64,000 nucleotides of DNA from Ensifer sp. BR816 (GCF_000378985.1 NZ_KB905370.1:1845830-1909829); one strand, 5' to 3'; counted from the stretch's first letter, positions 1 to 11,921 are shown. The notes: generated from the letters alone by a model not told the origin. Numbers and translations are program-made.

Positions 1-1140
<1,140 letters not shown>

Positions 1141-1372
1141 TTCCCATTGCTCATGCTCATCAAACGAAGTTTGATGATGCTATCTTCTGTCCTCACGCTG
1201 TCGGCCTTCGGCCTTCGCTGCGGACGGCGCGCCGGACCTCCGGCGGCTCGGCTCTGCCGGCTGCTGGAATTATCCGGATAAGACGCAAAAAGACGTGTTC
1301 AAAACGAAGCAAACGCTTCACCAGCTTCTCATCAGTTTGCGCGCCTCGGCGCGCAAAATCTTGCGCTTTGCC

Positions 1373-1491
1373 GACCTGGTGGTTCTGGCGGGGTGGCTGC
1401 ACCCGTTCCCATTCCGAACACGGCCGTGAAACGCCCCAGCGCCGATGGTACTTCGTCTTAAGACGCGGGAGAGTAGGTCGCTGCCAGGTCT
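1373..1491 (+). rRNA. 5S ribosomal RNA
   Basis: A 119-base 5S rRNA lies 230 bp after the 23S gene. Its ends pair as GACCTGGTGG with GCTGCCAGGTC, and the internal CCCGTTCCCATTCCGAACAC loop and GAGAGTAGGTCG segment are typical of alphaproteobacterial 5S. The spacer between 23S and 5S (1141-1372) holds no gene that I can see. The ends could be off by one or two bases. Confidence 0.95.
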
Positions 1492-1546
1492 GCAAATCGC
1501 AAGAAAAACAAAACAATCATCTTCTCTTCCAGACTTCGCCCAATAA

Positions 1547-3307
<1,761 letters not shown>

Positions 3308-3319
3308 GCGGCGGTCTCC

Positions 3320-3700
3320 CTAGTCGGGGAGACGATCGCGGGACGCGCGCTCCCGTTCGGCTTCGACGAATTTGCGGGCAGCCTGTCGTGCAAGAAGGCG
3401 CACGAAATCGCGAAGGCGAGGGTCCGGTTTCGAGGGATCGTAAACCGGCATGGTCGCGGAGGGTTGAAGAACCACCCGAACCTGCTTTGCGGCCATGCCC
3501 TTCTGTCTTGCCACAACGCCATCCTCGCCGACGAACGGACCAATCCGTTCCGGGCAAAGACTGGGCTGAAAGCCCCGATCTGTGAATGCGAATTCCCGGG
3601 CAATGTGGCGAACTCCGGCGCAAAACACTGATTTGCCTGCGTCCCGCGCGCATTCAAGCGTAGACCATGCGGCGGAAACAGGGCGTCGAAGCGTAACCAT
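3320..3700 (-). CDS. hypothetical protein upstream of the recombinase
   Basis: 126 aa, ending 12 bp before the recombinase start, so probably co-transcribed with it. The sequence is protein-like: a charged C-terminal helix (PDPRLRDFVRLLARQAARKF) and no membrane segment or signal peptide. I do not recognise a named domain. The start ATG at 3700 has a poor ribosome site; an internal ATG giving a protein of about 58 aa is possible. The overlapping frame 3304-3657 is a shadow. A role as an accessory to the recombinase is only suggested by position. Confidence 0.5.
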   Translation of the reverse strand: MVTLRRPVSAAWSTLECARDAGKSVFCAGVRHIAREFAFTDRGFQPSLCPERIGPFVGEDGVVARQKGMAAKQVRVVLQPSATMPVYDPSKPDPRLRDFVRLLARQAARKFVEAERERASRDRLPD

Positions 3701-3809
3701 AGCGGAAAATTTCGACGCGTGAATCCCCCAAAGTCGATTTATTGACTAACGCGATGAAGGGTTTGATCTGATCAGGAGGCTTCTGCGGAACCATACTCTC
3801 TGTATGTTG

Positions 3810-4643
3810 TCACCACACGGCTCGGACGCCGCTTCGTTCGAACGCTTCGCGAAACTCCGGTGCTGGAGCAACGTCTGTGACAACCAATTCTACTGCGCTC
3901 AGTGGAAGTCCGCCATAACTCGCGGTCCTCCCAAACTTGCTGTGGTCGGCCACGATCACGTATCGCCGTGAACGTTGGGCAAGGACCTGGTGCAGGTGCG
4001 CCTCGGGCTCGTCGTACTCCAGAAATCCGAGACCTGGATCAATGGCATTGGTACCGGTAACAACCAGGTCAAACAGTCGTCTGCTAACTGCGTTCAGGGC
4101 GTCGTATCCGGTAAGAAGTTCGTTGTCTGCGATCCGACCCCCTGTTAAAACAACATCGTGCTGCCCGGTCGCGACAAGTGCGGAGGCGACATCAATCGCA
4201 TTGGTGACGAAACGCATTCTCGGGCCGCGAGCGAGTTTTCGTGCCAGCGGAAGTGTCGTCGAGCCTCCTCCAACGAATACCAGCTGGTCTTCTCGGACAT
4301 CGAGATTCTCGAGGCAGGTTTGCGCGATCCTCTCCTTTTCTTCCCTTAACGACTCGATCCGGGTCGCATAGGGCAATTCTTCATTCGGGCGCAGGAGCAA
4401 AGCACCGCCGTGCACGCGTTTGAGCTTGCCGGTTTCCTCGAGCATCCTGAGATCGCGCCGGATCGTCTCGACTGAAACCTGCAGCTCATTCGCCAGAGTC
4501 GCCACCTGAATTTCCTGGCGGGTCGCGAGAAGATCCAGGATCTGGCGATGCCGGCTCGCGGCAAGAACCGTTCCGAATGCTTCATTGGATCCGGGTGCCG
4601 GCGTTTGGTCGGCAACATGACTTTGCGAAGAGACAGTACTCAT
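3810..4643 (-). CDS. DeoR/GlpR-family transcriptional regulator
   Basis: 277 aa. An N-terminal DeoR helix-turn-helix (about 30-85) carries RHRQILDLLATRQEIQVATL and VSVETIRRDLRMLEETGKL. The C-terminal sugar-phosphate-type effector domain carries FVGGGSTTLPLARKL and NELLTGYDAL. Family members repress neighbouring catabolic operons and are released by a phosphorylated metabolite. It is divergent from the ABC operon at 4958, and dyads around AACGGT lie between the two starts. Start ATG 4643 has a good GGAGAGGAAA site. The effector is unknown; the phosphodiesterase at the end of the operon hints at a phosphorylated compound. Confidence 0.9.
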   Translation of the reverse strand: MSTVSSQSHVADQTPAPGSNEAFGTVLAASRHRQILDLLATRQEIQVATLANELQVSVETIRRDLRMLEETGKLKRVHGGALLLRPNEELPYATRIESLREEKERIAQTCLENLDVREDQLVFVGGGSTTLPLARKLARGPRMRFVTNAIDVASALVATGQHDVVLTGGRIADNELLTGYDALNAVSRRLFDLVVTGTNAIDPGLGFLEYDEPEAHLHQVLAQRSRRYVIVADHSKFGRTASYGGLPLSAVELVVTDVAPAPEFREAFERSGVRAVW

Positions 4644-4713
4644 AGATTTCCTCTCCAGGGACGGCTTCTGTCAGAGCGCGCGGCAATTTGCCTTTACGCT
4701 TATGCCCGTTCTT

Positions 4714-4814
4714 GACCGTTTCGGTCAATAGGGGCCAACTTCTCACCTCCTTTTGCACCTTTCCGGGCTCACCGTCAAAAAACGGTAACAAAACCACTTT
4801 ATCGTTCAGAAACG
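4714..4814. promoter_or_regulatory. three AACGGT/ACCGTT dyads, likely DeoR-regulator operators
   Basis: In the 314-bp divergent gap between the DeoR gene and the ABC operon there are GACCG-TTT-CGGTC (4714-4726), ACCGT-N6-ACGGT (4771-4786) and CGTT-cag-AAACGGT (4803-4816). They share the half site ACCGTT/AACGGT. Their number and place fit a repressor controlling both directions. No clear -10/-35 boxes were assigned. Confidence 0.5.
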
Positions 4815-4835
4815 GTCGCAGATAAGGGATTACTC

Positions 4836-4961
4836 ATGAAGACGATCCGGCACTTTGTTTCACGAGGCGTAGCACAGGGACACCGAGAAGGCATCACGCT
4901 CGCAAGCTGGTCGCTGGCGGGGTTTCACGCGCCTGGAACACGCGGACAGGAGCGGTCATGA
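4836..4961 (+). CDS. possible 41-aa leader ORF coupled to the permease gene
   Basis: An ATG at 4836 opens a 41-codon frame (MKTIRHFVSRG at its start) whose TGA overlaps the ATG of the permease at 4958 in the arrangement ATGA, the coupling used throughout this operon. A weak AAGGG precedes it. It has no recognised domain, signal or membrane segment. It could be a leader peptide or a chance frame. Confidence 0.3.
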   Translation: MKTIRHFVSRGVAQGHREGITLASWSLAGFHAPGTRGQERS

Positions 4962-5878
4962 CGTTCGTGCTGCACCGTGGGGTTCGAGCCATTCTCACGC
5001 TCTGGATCGTCGTGACGGTCGCATTCCTCGCTACGCGTCTTAGCGGCGATCCGACCTACCATATCCTGCCGCCGGACACGCCCGAGGCACAGCGACAAGT
5101 GCTACGGCAGCAGTTGGGACTCGACCGTCCGGTGATCGCGCAATATGGCGACTATCTCGCCGGGCTCGCTCGCGGCGACTTCGGACAAAGCTTTCTGAGC
5201 GGCCGACCGGTGACCGAGATGTATCTCGAACGCCTGCCGGCAACGATCAACCTTACACTTCCGGCGCTCCTGTTTTCTGTTCTCATCGGACTGCCGCTCG
5301 GCACGTTGGCGGCGGTCAAGCTGAACAGCCCGATCGACCGAGGGCTGATGGCAATGAGCTTTATTGGCCAAGCGGTACCGAATTTCGTGGTCGGGATCGT
5401 GCTCATCCTGGTCTTCAGCCTGTCGCTGCGGCTGCTGCCGAGCGGCGGGACCGGAAGTTGGGCGCACTATGTCATGCCGGTTCTGACGCTCGGCATCGCC
5501 AGTATCGCAAGCATCTCGCGGCTGACCCGCAGCAGTCTTCTCGACGTGCTCGGTCAGGACTACATCCGCTTCGTGCGCGCCAAGGGCCTGCCGCCGACGA
5601 AGGTCATCGTCAAGCACGCGCTACGCAATGCGATGCTGCCGGTGCTGACGGTGATTGGACTGCAGATCGGCACGCTGATCGGCGGCGCGGTAGTCGTCGA
5701 GGTGGTGTTTGCTTGGCCGGGCGCCGGTCGGCTGCTGGTGTCGGCGGTGATGCAACGCGACTTCCCGATGCTTCAATTCGGTGTTCTGGCAGTAGCCGCG
5801 ACCGTGATCCTCGCCAATGCACTCGTCGATATCGGCTGCGGCCTGATCGATCCAAGAATTCGGGCGAGGGCGTCATGA
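4958..5878 (+). CDS. dipeptide/oligopeptide-type ABC transporter permease (DppB/OppB family)
   Basis: 306 aa, the usual length for the first permease of a peptide/opine/nickel-type ABC importer. The first membrane helix (about 8-28) is followed by the typical periplasmic LSGDPTYHILPPDTPEA and LGLDRPVIAQYGDYLAGLARGDFGQS segments. Several more helices follow and the coupling segment VKHALRNAMLPVLTVIGLQ. It would form the inner-membrane channel with the protein at 5875. AGGAG lies seven bases before the start. Its stop overlaps the next start. Confidence 0.92.
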   Translation: MTFVLHRGVRAILTLWIVVTVAFLATRLSGDPTYHILPPDTPEAQRQVLRQQLGLDRPVIAQYGDYLAGLARGDFGQSFLSGRPVTEMYLERLPATINLTLPALLFSVLIGLPLGTLAAVKLNSPIDRGLMAMSFIGQAVPNFVVGIVLILVFSLSLRLLPSGGTGSWAHYVMPVLTLGIASIASISRLTRSSLLDVLGQDYIRFVRAKGLPPTKVIVKHALRNAMLPVLTVIGLQIGTLIGGAVVVEVVFAWPGAGRLLVSAVMQRDFPMLQFGVLAVAATVILANALVDIGCGLIDPRIRARAS

Positions 5879-6783
5879 GCATGCAGAACGATATCGTATC
5901 CGGGCGCGCCATGGCACTGACGGAGAACTCGCAGTGGCGCCAGATCCGCGAGCTTTTCGGGCGGGCCCCGACGCTGATCAGGGTCGCAGGGGTGACAATC
6001 GCCGCGTGCTATCTCATCGCCTTGCTGTCGCCCTTACTAAGTCCGTACGGGCCAGCAGACCAGGACCTTCTGGCCCGCCTCCAGCCACCCGCATTCTTGG
6101 ATGGGACGTGGTCGCACCCGTTAGGCACAGACCATCTCGGTCGCGATGTGCTGTCGAGATTGCTCCATGCGCTCAATACGACCCTCGTGATCGCGACCTT
6201 GGGCGTCATCGTGGGCGTGGTGACCGGCGGGCTCGCAGGTCTGATCAGCGGCTTGGCGGGCCGCCGCGTCGACGGCATCTTCATGCTGCTGGTCGATGCG
6301 CAGGCGTCCGTCCCATTGACGCTGCTCGCACTGGCGGCAGTCGCGCTGTCCGGGTCGAGCACGCTGGTTCTCGTGCTGATTGTCGGTATCTCCGACTATG
6401 ACAAATATGCCCGGGTCGTCCGCTCCCAGGTTCTGGTCATCAAGAACCGCGCCTTTGTCGAATCCGCCCGCGCCCTCGGCGCGTCACCCGTGAGAGTGGC
6501 CTTTCGGCACGTGCTGCCGAGCATTGTGTCCCCGCTAACCGTGCTTGCGACGAGCAACTTCAGCTCGGTCGTCATCCTCGAGTCGGCTTTGTCCTTCCTT
6601 GGCGTAGGCATTCAGCCGCCCGACACCTCGCTCGGCGCCATGCTTGGCGAAGCTCGGAACTATCTGATTACCAACTGGTGGCTGGCAGCAATCCCGACCG
6701 CTCTCATCGTGGTGATAACCATGGCGGTCTCGTTGCTTGGCGACTGGTTGCGCGACCTGTTCGACCGAAGACTCAGCACGTGA
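5875..6783 (+). CDS. dipeptide/oligopeptide-type ABC transporter permease (DppC/OppC family)
   Basis: 302 aa, second inner-membrane channel subunit. It has the family's N-terminal helix, then LSPYGPADQDLLARLQPPA, HPLGTDHLGRDVLSRLLH, and the coupling region ALGASPVRVAFRHVLPSI. The start ATG at 5875 overlaps the upstream TGA; the frame is open further left, but only as a shadow of the first permease gene. The binding-protein gene follows after 53 bp. Confidence 0.92.
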   Translation: MSMQNDIVSGRAMALTENSQWRQIRELFGRAPTLIRVAGVTIAACYLIALLSPLLSPYGPADQDLLARLQPPAFLDGTWSHPLGTDHLGRDVLSRLLHALNTTLVIATLGVIVGVVTGGLAGLISGLAGRRVDGIFMLLVDAQASVPLTLLALAAVALSGSSTLVLVLIVGISDYDKYARVVRSQVLVIKNRAFVESARALGASPVRVAFRHVLPSIVSPLTVLATSNFSSVVILESALSFLGVGIQPPDTSLGAMLGEARNYLITNWWLAAIPTALIVVITMAVSLLGDWLRDLFDRRLST

Positions 6784-6836
6784 TCGCGAGCGATCGGCGC
6801 CTCCTCCCAATATCCACCTCAACAGACAAGGAAATA

Positions 6837-8363
6837 ATGATGGTACGATTGATACGCACTGCCGTATTGGCCGCGGGCGTCTGCCTGGGCGCCGTGCAAA
6901 TTGCCACTGCCCAAGATCTTGTAATCGGGATGCAGGACGTTCGGCCGCGCTTCGACCCCGCAATTGAAACCGGCAACACCGGCATTCCACTCAGCAATGC
7001 CGTTTTCGAAACCTTGATCCGTCGCGACTATCAGAGCGACGGAAAAGGAACGGGCACGAAACTGGTGCCGGCGCTTGCCGAGAACTGGCACCGCGTTGAC
7101 GATCTCACGCTGGAACTGAAGCTGCGCAAAGGGCTGACGTTTCACAACGGCGATCCGTTGACCAGCAAGGACGTCAAGTTCACCTTCGATCGCATCCTCG
7201 ACCCGAAGTCACAATACGCGCGCTCGCAGTTCCAGTATGAGAACATCGCCCGCGTTGAGGCGCTCGATGACCTGACGGTGCGGATCATCACGAAAAAGCC
7301 CGATCCGACGATCGAACTGATGTTGACCTTCCCCGCCAGCAGCATCGTACCGAAGGACTATTTCGAGAAGGTCGGCTTCGAGGCATTTGGACAAAAGCCG
7401 GTGGGCGCCGGTCCCTATCGTTTCGTCGAGTCTGTCGACGACGACCACGTTAGCATGGAGGCCTTCCCCGGATTTTGGGGCGGCAAACCTCCCGCGGACA
7501 AGCTGGTGTTTCGCGAAATCCCCGATCTGTCGGCACGCATAACCGCTTTGGCCAACGGCGAGGTGGAGGTGATCAACAATGTGACGCCGGATCAGATCCC
7601 GGCCATTGACAACCTGGACTGCTGTGAGGTCCGCAGCGTCATGGCGAACAGCCATCTCCTCAACTATCGGACCTCGAACCCGGTGATGGCGGACAAGCGG
7701 TTTCGTCAAGGCCTGAACCTCGCCATCGATCGTGAACTCCTGTCGAAGGCGCTGTGGGACGGCAAGGCCGAGGTACTGCACAGTCATCAGTACCCGGAAT
7801 GGGGCGAGCTCTACAATGCCGACCGCCCGAAGTTCGCATACGATCCGGAGCGTGCCCGCAAGCTCATCGAAGAATCCGGCTACAAGGGCGAGCAGATCGA
7901 TTTCACGACGAGCCCGGTTTACTACACCAATGGCTTGGCGGCCGCGGAGGCGATCGTCTCGATGTGGCAGAAGGTCGGGGTCAACGCAAAGGTCGACGTC
8001 AACGAGAACTGGTACGAGAAGTCCAACGATGATTCAAGCATAGAGGTGCGCAATATCTCCGACTGGGGAGATCTGCCGGACCCCAATGTCACGATCATGT
8101 GGAGTTGGACGATCACTGCTCTGTGGGACGGGAATCAGGCATTTCAGGACCTCGGGCACAAGGCGGCAACGACACTCGATCAGAAAGAGCGCTTCCGCCT
8201 CTACCAGGAAATGCTGGACATGTTCGAGGATCAGGCACCGGGGGCGGTCCTCTACCGTGTGCCGGATTTCTATGGTGTGCGCCGCGACGCCAAATGGCAG
8301 CCCTACACCAACTATGTAATGGACTTCCGGCCCGGCAATTTCGTGTTCGGGGCAGGCAAATGA
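6837..8363 (+). CDS. ABC transporter substrate-binding protein (SBP_bac_5 family)
   Basis: 508 aa. Signal peptide of about 24 residues ending in TATAQ. The mature part is a cluster-C binding protein: LTLELKLRKGLTFHNGDPL, KPVGAGPYRFVESVDDDHVS, and the late lobe YNADRPKFAYDPERARKLI. It should capture the ligand in the periplasm and hand it to the two permeases. The ATG at 6837 (followed by a second ATG) has AAGGAAA upstream and places the signal peptide first; the frame further left belongs to the permease region. The ligand cannot be told: this family takes peptides, opines, sugars or glycerophosphodiesters. Confidence 0.9.
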   Translation: MMVRLIRTAVLAAGVCLGAVQIATAQDLVIGMQDVRPRFDPAIETGNTGIPLSNAVFETLIRRDYQSDGKGTGTKLVPALAENWHRVDDLTLELKLRKGLTFHNGDPLTSKDVKFTFDRILDPKSQYARSQFQYENIARVEALDDLTVRIITKKPDPTIELMLTFPASSIVPKDYFEKVGFEAFGQKPVGAGPYRFVESVDDDHVSMEAFPGFWGGKPPADKLVFREIPDLSARITALANGEVEVINNVTPDQIPAIDNLDCCEVRSVMANSHLLNYRTSNPVMADKRFRQGLNLAIDRELLSKALWDGKAEVLHSHQYPEWGELYNADRPKFAYDPERARKLIEESGYKGEQIDFTTSPVYYTNGLAAAEAIVSMWQKVGVNAKVDVNENWYEKSNDDSSIEVRNISDWGDLPDPNVTIMWSWTITALWDGNQAFQDLGHKAATTLDQKERFRLYQEMLDMFEDQAPGAVLYRVPDFYGVRRDAKWQPYTNYVMDFRPGNFVFGAGK

Positions 8364-9370
8364 CCGACCGGCACGATGCCGTTCTGCGGGTCGAGGGATT
8401 GCAGACGCAGTTCCTCGACCCGAAAGGACCGGTGAATGCGGTCAACGGCGTCTCGTTCGAAATCAGAGAGGGCGAGACGCTGGGGCTGTTGGGCGAGTCC
8501 GGTTCGGGCAAATCGACGATCGGCCTGTCACTGTTGCGGCTGTTACCAGCGGGCCGCAGCCGGATTGCCGGCGGCCGCATCCTGTTTGGCGACGAAGACC
8601 TGGTCCAGGCGAGCGAGGAACGCCTGCGGCGGCTGCGAGGCAAGGACATTGCCATGATCTTCCAGGAGTCACTCAGCGCCCTCAATCCGGTCTATACCGT
8701 CGGCGAGCAGATCGCCGAGGTTATCCGCCAGCATGAACGCCACGACCGTCGTGCGGCTCTTCGGCGGGCCGGCGAAATCCTCGATATGGTCGGTATGCCC
8801 GATTCCGCACGCCGGCTCGGTGAATACCCGCACGAGCTTTCGGGCGGAATGCGCCAACGCGTCGTTATCGCTGCTGCCCTGGCCTGCCAGCCGAAGCTCC
8901 TGATCTGCGACGAACCGACAACAGCGCTTGATGTCACAGTGCAGGCCCAGATCCTGGATTTGATCGCCGATATCCAGCGGCGGACCGGCATGGCAGTTCT
9001 GTTCATCACCCACGATCTCGGTGTTGTCGCGGAAGTCGCCCATCGTGCCGTTGTCCTCTATGCCGGTCGGGTCGTGGAAGAAGCCGACACGCCCAGCCTG
9101 CTCAGACAACCGCGGATGCCCTACACCCAGGGCTTGATGCGCTCGCTGCCGGAATTCGCCGTGGGGCGTCGCCTGGCGGCGATCCCCGGCTTCGTGCCGA
9201 ACCCGCGATCGATGCCATCGGGCTGCGCCTTCCATCCCCGCTGCCGCGAAGCCAGAGCGGACTGCTCCCAGACCGTGCCTGATCTGACAGAGGCTGAGAA
9301 CGGCCGCCGGGTGCGGTGTCTGCGCTGGCGCGAGATTGCTCACGAAACAGAACGCCGGGGGCACGCATGA
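8360..9370 (+). CDS. peptide-type ABC transporter ATP-binding protein (DppD/OppD family)
   Basis: 336 aa. Walker A GESGSGKST (about 46-54), Q-loop FQESLSALNPVYTVGEQI, signature LSGGMRQRV, Walker B LLICDEPTTALDV, H-loop THDLGVVAE. The C-terminal oligopeptide-transporter extension with the Cys-containing GCAFHPRCREARADCSQ is present; in relatives it binds an iron-sulfur cluster. ATGA overlap with the binding-protein gene. It pairs with the next gene as an ATPase heterodimer. Confidence 0.93.
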   Translation: MTDRHDAVLRVEGLQTQFLDPKGPVNAVNGVSFEIREGETLGLLGESGSGKSTIGLSLLRLLPAGRSRIAGGRILFGDEDLVQASEERLRRLRGKDIAMIFQESLSALNPVYTVGEQIAEVIRQHERHDRRAALRRAGEILDMVGMPDSARRLGEYPHELSGGMRQRVVIAAALACQPKLLICDEPTTALDVTVQAQILDLIADIQRRTGMAVLFITHDLGVVAEVAHRAVVLYAGRVVEEADTPSLLRQPRMPYTQGLMRSLPEFAVGRRLAAIPGFVPNPRSMPSGCAFHPRCREARADCSQTVPDLTEAENGRRVRCLRWREIAHETERRGHA

Positions 9371-10392
9371 ACGTTCTCACCAATCAATGTCTAACCGCCT
9401 CCGTCATTCCAGCCGCATCGAGAGCGCTGGTCGAGGTCACCGATCTTCGCAAATCCTTCGCGGTCGGGCGCGGCTTGTTCGGGCGGCCGCGGGCAACGCT
9501 CGAGGCGGTGTCGGGTGTGTCGCTGCAGGTCTTTCCGGGCGAGATCGTCGGCCTTGTCGGCGAATCGGGCTCGGGCAAGACGACATTGGGTCGCTGCGTG
9601 TTGCGGCTCGTCGAACCCACGGCGGGCACCGTGCGCTTCGACGGCGTCGACCTGATGTCACTCACAGCGCGTGAGCTTCGGGCGTTTCGCAAGCACATGC
9701 AGATCATTTTCCAGGATCCCTATGACAGCATCAACGAGCGCATGCGCATCGGCGATCTCGTCGGCGAGGCCCTGACGATTCATCGTTTGGCGACGGGTGA
9801 GGCTCGACGAGGTCGCATCATCGAACTCCTGGAACAGGTAGGGTTGAGAGCTGAATTCGCCGATCGTTATCCTCATACATTGAGCGGCGGCCAGCGGCAG
9901 CGCGTCGGGATTGCGCGTGCGCTCGCCGGAGGTCCCCAGTTCCTTGTCGCCGACGAACCGGTCTCGGCGCTCGACCTGTCGGTTCAGGCACAGATCCTCA
10001 ATTTGCTCCTGGACATACGCGATCGTCTGAACGTCGGCATGCTGTTCATTTCGCACGATCTGTCCGTCGTCCGCTTCATCGCCGATCGCGTGCTGGTGAT
10101 GTATCTCGGAAAGATCGTCGAAAGCGCGCCAGCTGACGCGCTCTACCAGAATGCCGCCCATCCTTATACGCAGGCGCTGCTGTCGGCGGCCCCGATTACC
10201 GGTGAGGGGCGGCCACGGCAGCGGATCCGGCTGCAGGGCGACTTGCCGAGCCCCGTCAATCCGCCGACAGGATGCGTGTTCCGGACCCGCTGTCCGAAGG
10301 CAACGAGCCATTGCGCGGCGGTTGAGCCGCCGCTTCGTGCCATCGGGCCACATCACTATGCAGCCTGCCATTATCCAACCGCTTCCCACTGA
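9367..10392 (+). CDS. peptide-type ABC transporter ATP-binding protein (DppF/OppF family)
   Basis: 341 aa. Walker A GESGSGKTT, Q-loop FQDPYDSINERM, signature LSGGQRQRVGIARAL, Walker B FLVADEPVSALDLS, H-loop ISHDLSVVRF, and the C-terminal GCVFRTRCPKATSHC extension. The start ATG at 9367 overlaps the upstream TGA; upstream in-frame starts lie inside the previous gene. The cassette of two permeases, a binding protein and two ATPases is complete. Confidence 0.93.
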   Translation: MNVLTNQCLTASVIPAASRALVEVTDLRKSFAVGRGLFGRPRATLEAVSGVSLQVFPGEIVGLVGESGSGKTTLGRCVLRLVEPTAGTVRFDGVDLMSLTARELRAFRKHMQIIFQDPYDSINERMRIGDLVGEALTIHRLATGEARRGRIIELLEQVGLRAEFADRYPHTLSGGQRQRVGIARALAGGPQFLVADEPVSALDLSVQAQILNLLLDIRDRLNVGMLFISHDLSVVRFIADRVLVMYLGKIVESAPADALYQNAAHPYTQALLSAAPITGEGRPRQRIRLQGDLPSPVNPPTGCVFRTRCPKATSHCAAVEPPLRAIGPHHYAACHYPTASH

Positions 10393-10430
10393 GGCGAGCG
10401 GCCGTTTTTATTTCATTGAAGGAGTCGACC

Positions 10431-11678
10431 ATGCAGGGAAAACGAAAGCTCATCCTGATCCTAATTGACGGCGTGAGTGCAGATTATTTTGAAAGGCATT
10501 CTCAGCGGCTGCCTTATCTAACAAGCCTGGCGCGCAGCGGTACGCGTGTCAGGAGGATGTCCTGCCCCGTGCCCGGGACTTCGTTACCGGGTCGAACCAG
10601 CATGATCACCGGCAAGCCCTCCCAGGTGCACGGCGTCTTCGGCAACCACATCTTCGACGGTACCACCTTCCGCGCCTCGCGTCCGGATGATGTGGCCTCA
10701 CCGACAATCGCGCGCCTCGCCCGCGCGGCGGGTCTCAAGGTTGCCTGCATAGGCCATGCAATGGTCGACCCTGAAGATACCGACATCTACGAGGCACCGT
10801 GGTGGCTGCGCGACTTCATCGACGGAAGCCGCTTCACCAAGTCCTTGAACCCGGATGCGGTATCGCGTCTGCTCGCTCCGCGGGGGCGAGCCGGCTATGT
10901 CGGGACAATGCCTGTGAGCAACGGCGGCATTGCCGAAGACGAGCCTGGCTTGCAGCATCTGCTGGGCTTTGCCTGCGACCAGCAGATCATGCGGCAAGTC
11001 GCCGACATCGCCTGCTCGGATGCTGCGCCGGATCTGATCCTCACCGAAATCGAGATGCCTGATGTCATCCAGCACTTCTTCGGCTACGAGACCGAGGCCT
11101 CACATTGGGCGATCGCGACGGCCGATCTCTTGGTTGGTGAATTGCACCACCGGCTGGAGCGTGCCGGCAAGCTGGACGAGTATGCCATCGCGATAGCGAG
11201 CGACCATGGGCACAGCCAGATCGACACGGCCATCTTGACCGACGTCGTCCTGCCGGGCGTCCTTTGCGAGCCCGAAGGCGCGACACTGCATGTCGTCGTG
11301 AACAATGACGCGCATCGCAAGGAGATTACAGCGCGCCTGGCAGAGTTCGGCGCCGACTACATCGGCAACGACCATGTTCCGGAGGGGGTGAGAGCGTCGA
11401 TCGCGACCTATGTGGCGCCGCATCGACATAGTTTCGAAGTCTCGCGGACGGATCATAACGGTGCCGGTGCCCTTGGCAAGCCACGATATATCTCCTCGCA
11501 TGGACTGCGGCCCGGCGCGCCCGCCGATGATCGCTTCGCTATTCTCTATGGCGCCGGCATCGCCCAAGGCGTCGTCGAGTCCGCGGCGGCGGAGGACTTC
11601 TTCCCGGCTCTCACCACGATCCTGGGCCTTTCGGCAGGCAAGGGAGAGGATGGACTCGTGAGCGCACGGATTCTGTGA
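10431..11678 (+). CDS. alkaline-phosphatase-superfamily phosphodiesterase / nucleotide pyrophosphatase
   Basis: 415 aa. Metal-dependent phosphodiesterase fold: LILILIDGVSADYF gives the first metal Asp, GTSLPGRTSMITG carries the nucleophile Ser/Thr, later IEMPDVIQHFFGYET, SDHGHSQID and SHGLRPGAPADDRF supply the remaining metal ligands. No signal peptide, so it probably acts in the cytoplasm on an imported ester. It closes the ABC operon 38 bp after the last ATPase, which makes a phosphodiester or pyrophosphate ligand plausible. ATG 10431 has AAGGAG eight bases upstream; the TTG at 10416 overlaps that site and is rejected. Specificity is unknown. Confidence 0.82.
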   Translation: MQGKRKLILILIDGVSADYFERHSQRLPYLTSLARSGTRVRRMSCPVPGTSLPGRTSMITGKPSQVHGVFGNHIFDGTTFRASRPDDVASPTIARLARAAGLKVACIGHAMVDPEDTDIYEAPWWLRDFIDGSRFTKSLNPDAVSRLLAPRGRAGYVGTMPVSNGGIAEDEPGLQHLLGFACDQQIMRQVADIACSDAAPDLILTEIEMPDVIQHFFGYETEASHWAIATADLLVGELHHRLERAGKLDEYAIAIASDHGHSQIDTAILTDVVLPGVLCEPEGATLHVVVNNDAHRKEITARLAEFGADYIGNDHVPEGVRASIATYVAPHRHSFEVSRTDHNGAGALGKPRYISSHGLRPGAPADDRFAILYGAGIAQGVVESAAAEDFFPALTTILGLSAGKGEDGLVSARIL

Positions 11679-11777
11679 ATATCCTGCGGGAAACTAGCTG
11701 GTCGATTTCGGAAATGTTCAAGCACCCCCGAAGGAAGAGGTCATCGAGAAGTGAGAGCTCTAATAGAACCTGGATAG

Positions 11778-11921
11778 GAACGGTTCTGGCAAGATGCGGA
11801 GGCCGGCCTCGCGATCGATGGGCGCGAGCGCTACGAGCTTTTCGACATGGATGGCCACCGGTTGATTGATCTACGCATCAGCAAGTCAGGATGCTCAGCC
11901 CACAATCTAAGAAGCGAGTGA
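11778..11921 (+). pseudogene. stub of a class III aminotransferase N-terminus
   Basis: A 47-codon frame reads ERFWQDAEAGLAIDGRE then YELFDMDGHRLIDLRI, the N-terminal pattern of PLP-dependent class III aminotransferases (residue about 10-55), then breaks into unrelated sequence before NLGHRNP would be expected. The frame has a TAG immediately upstream and no start codon. It is therefore a remnant cut at about 11880, which is probably the junction between the ABC operon block and the plasmid-like backbone. Both family and junction are inferred from a short match. Confidence 0.45.

Noticed and set aside
11675-11869. 64-codon frame after the phosphodiesterase
   Set aside because: Arg/Ser-rich, no ribosome site of note, and the aminotransferase stub in another frame explains the conserved-looking part.
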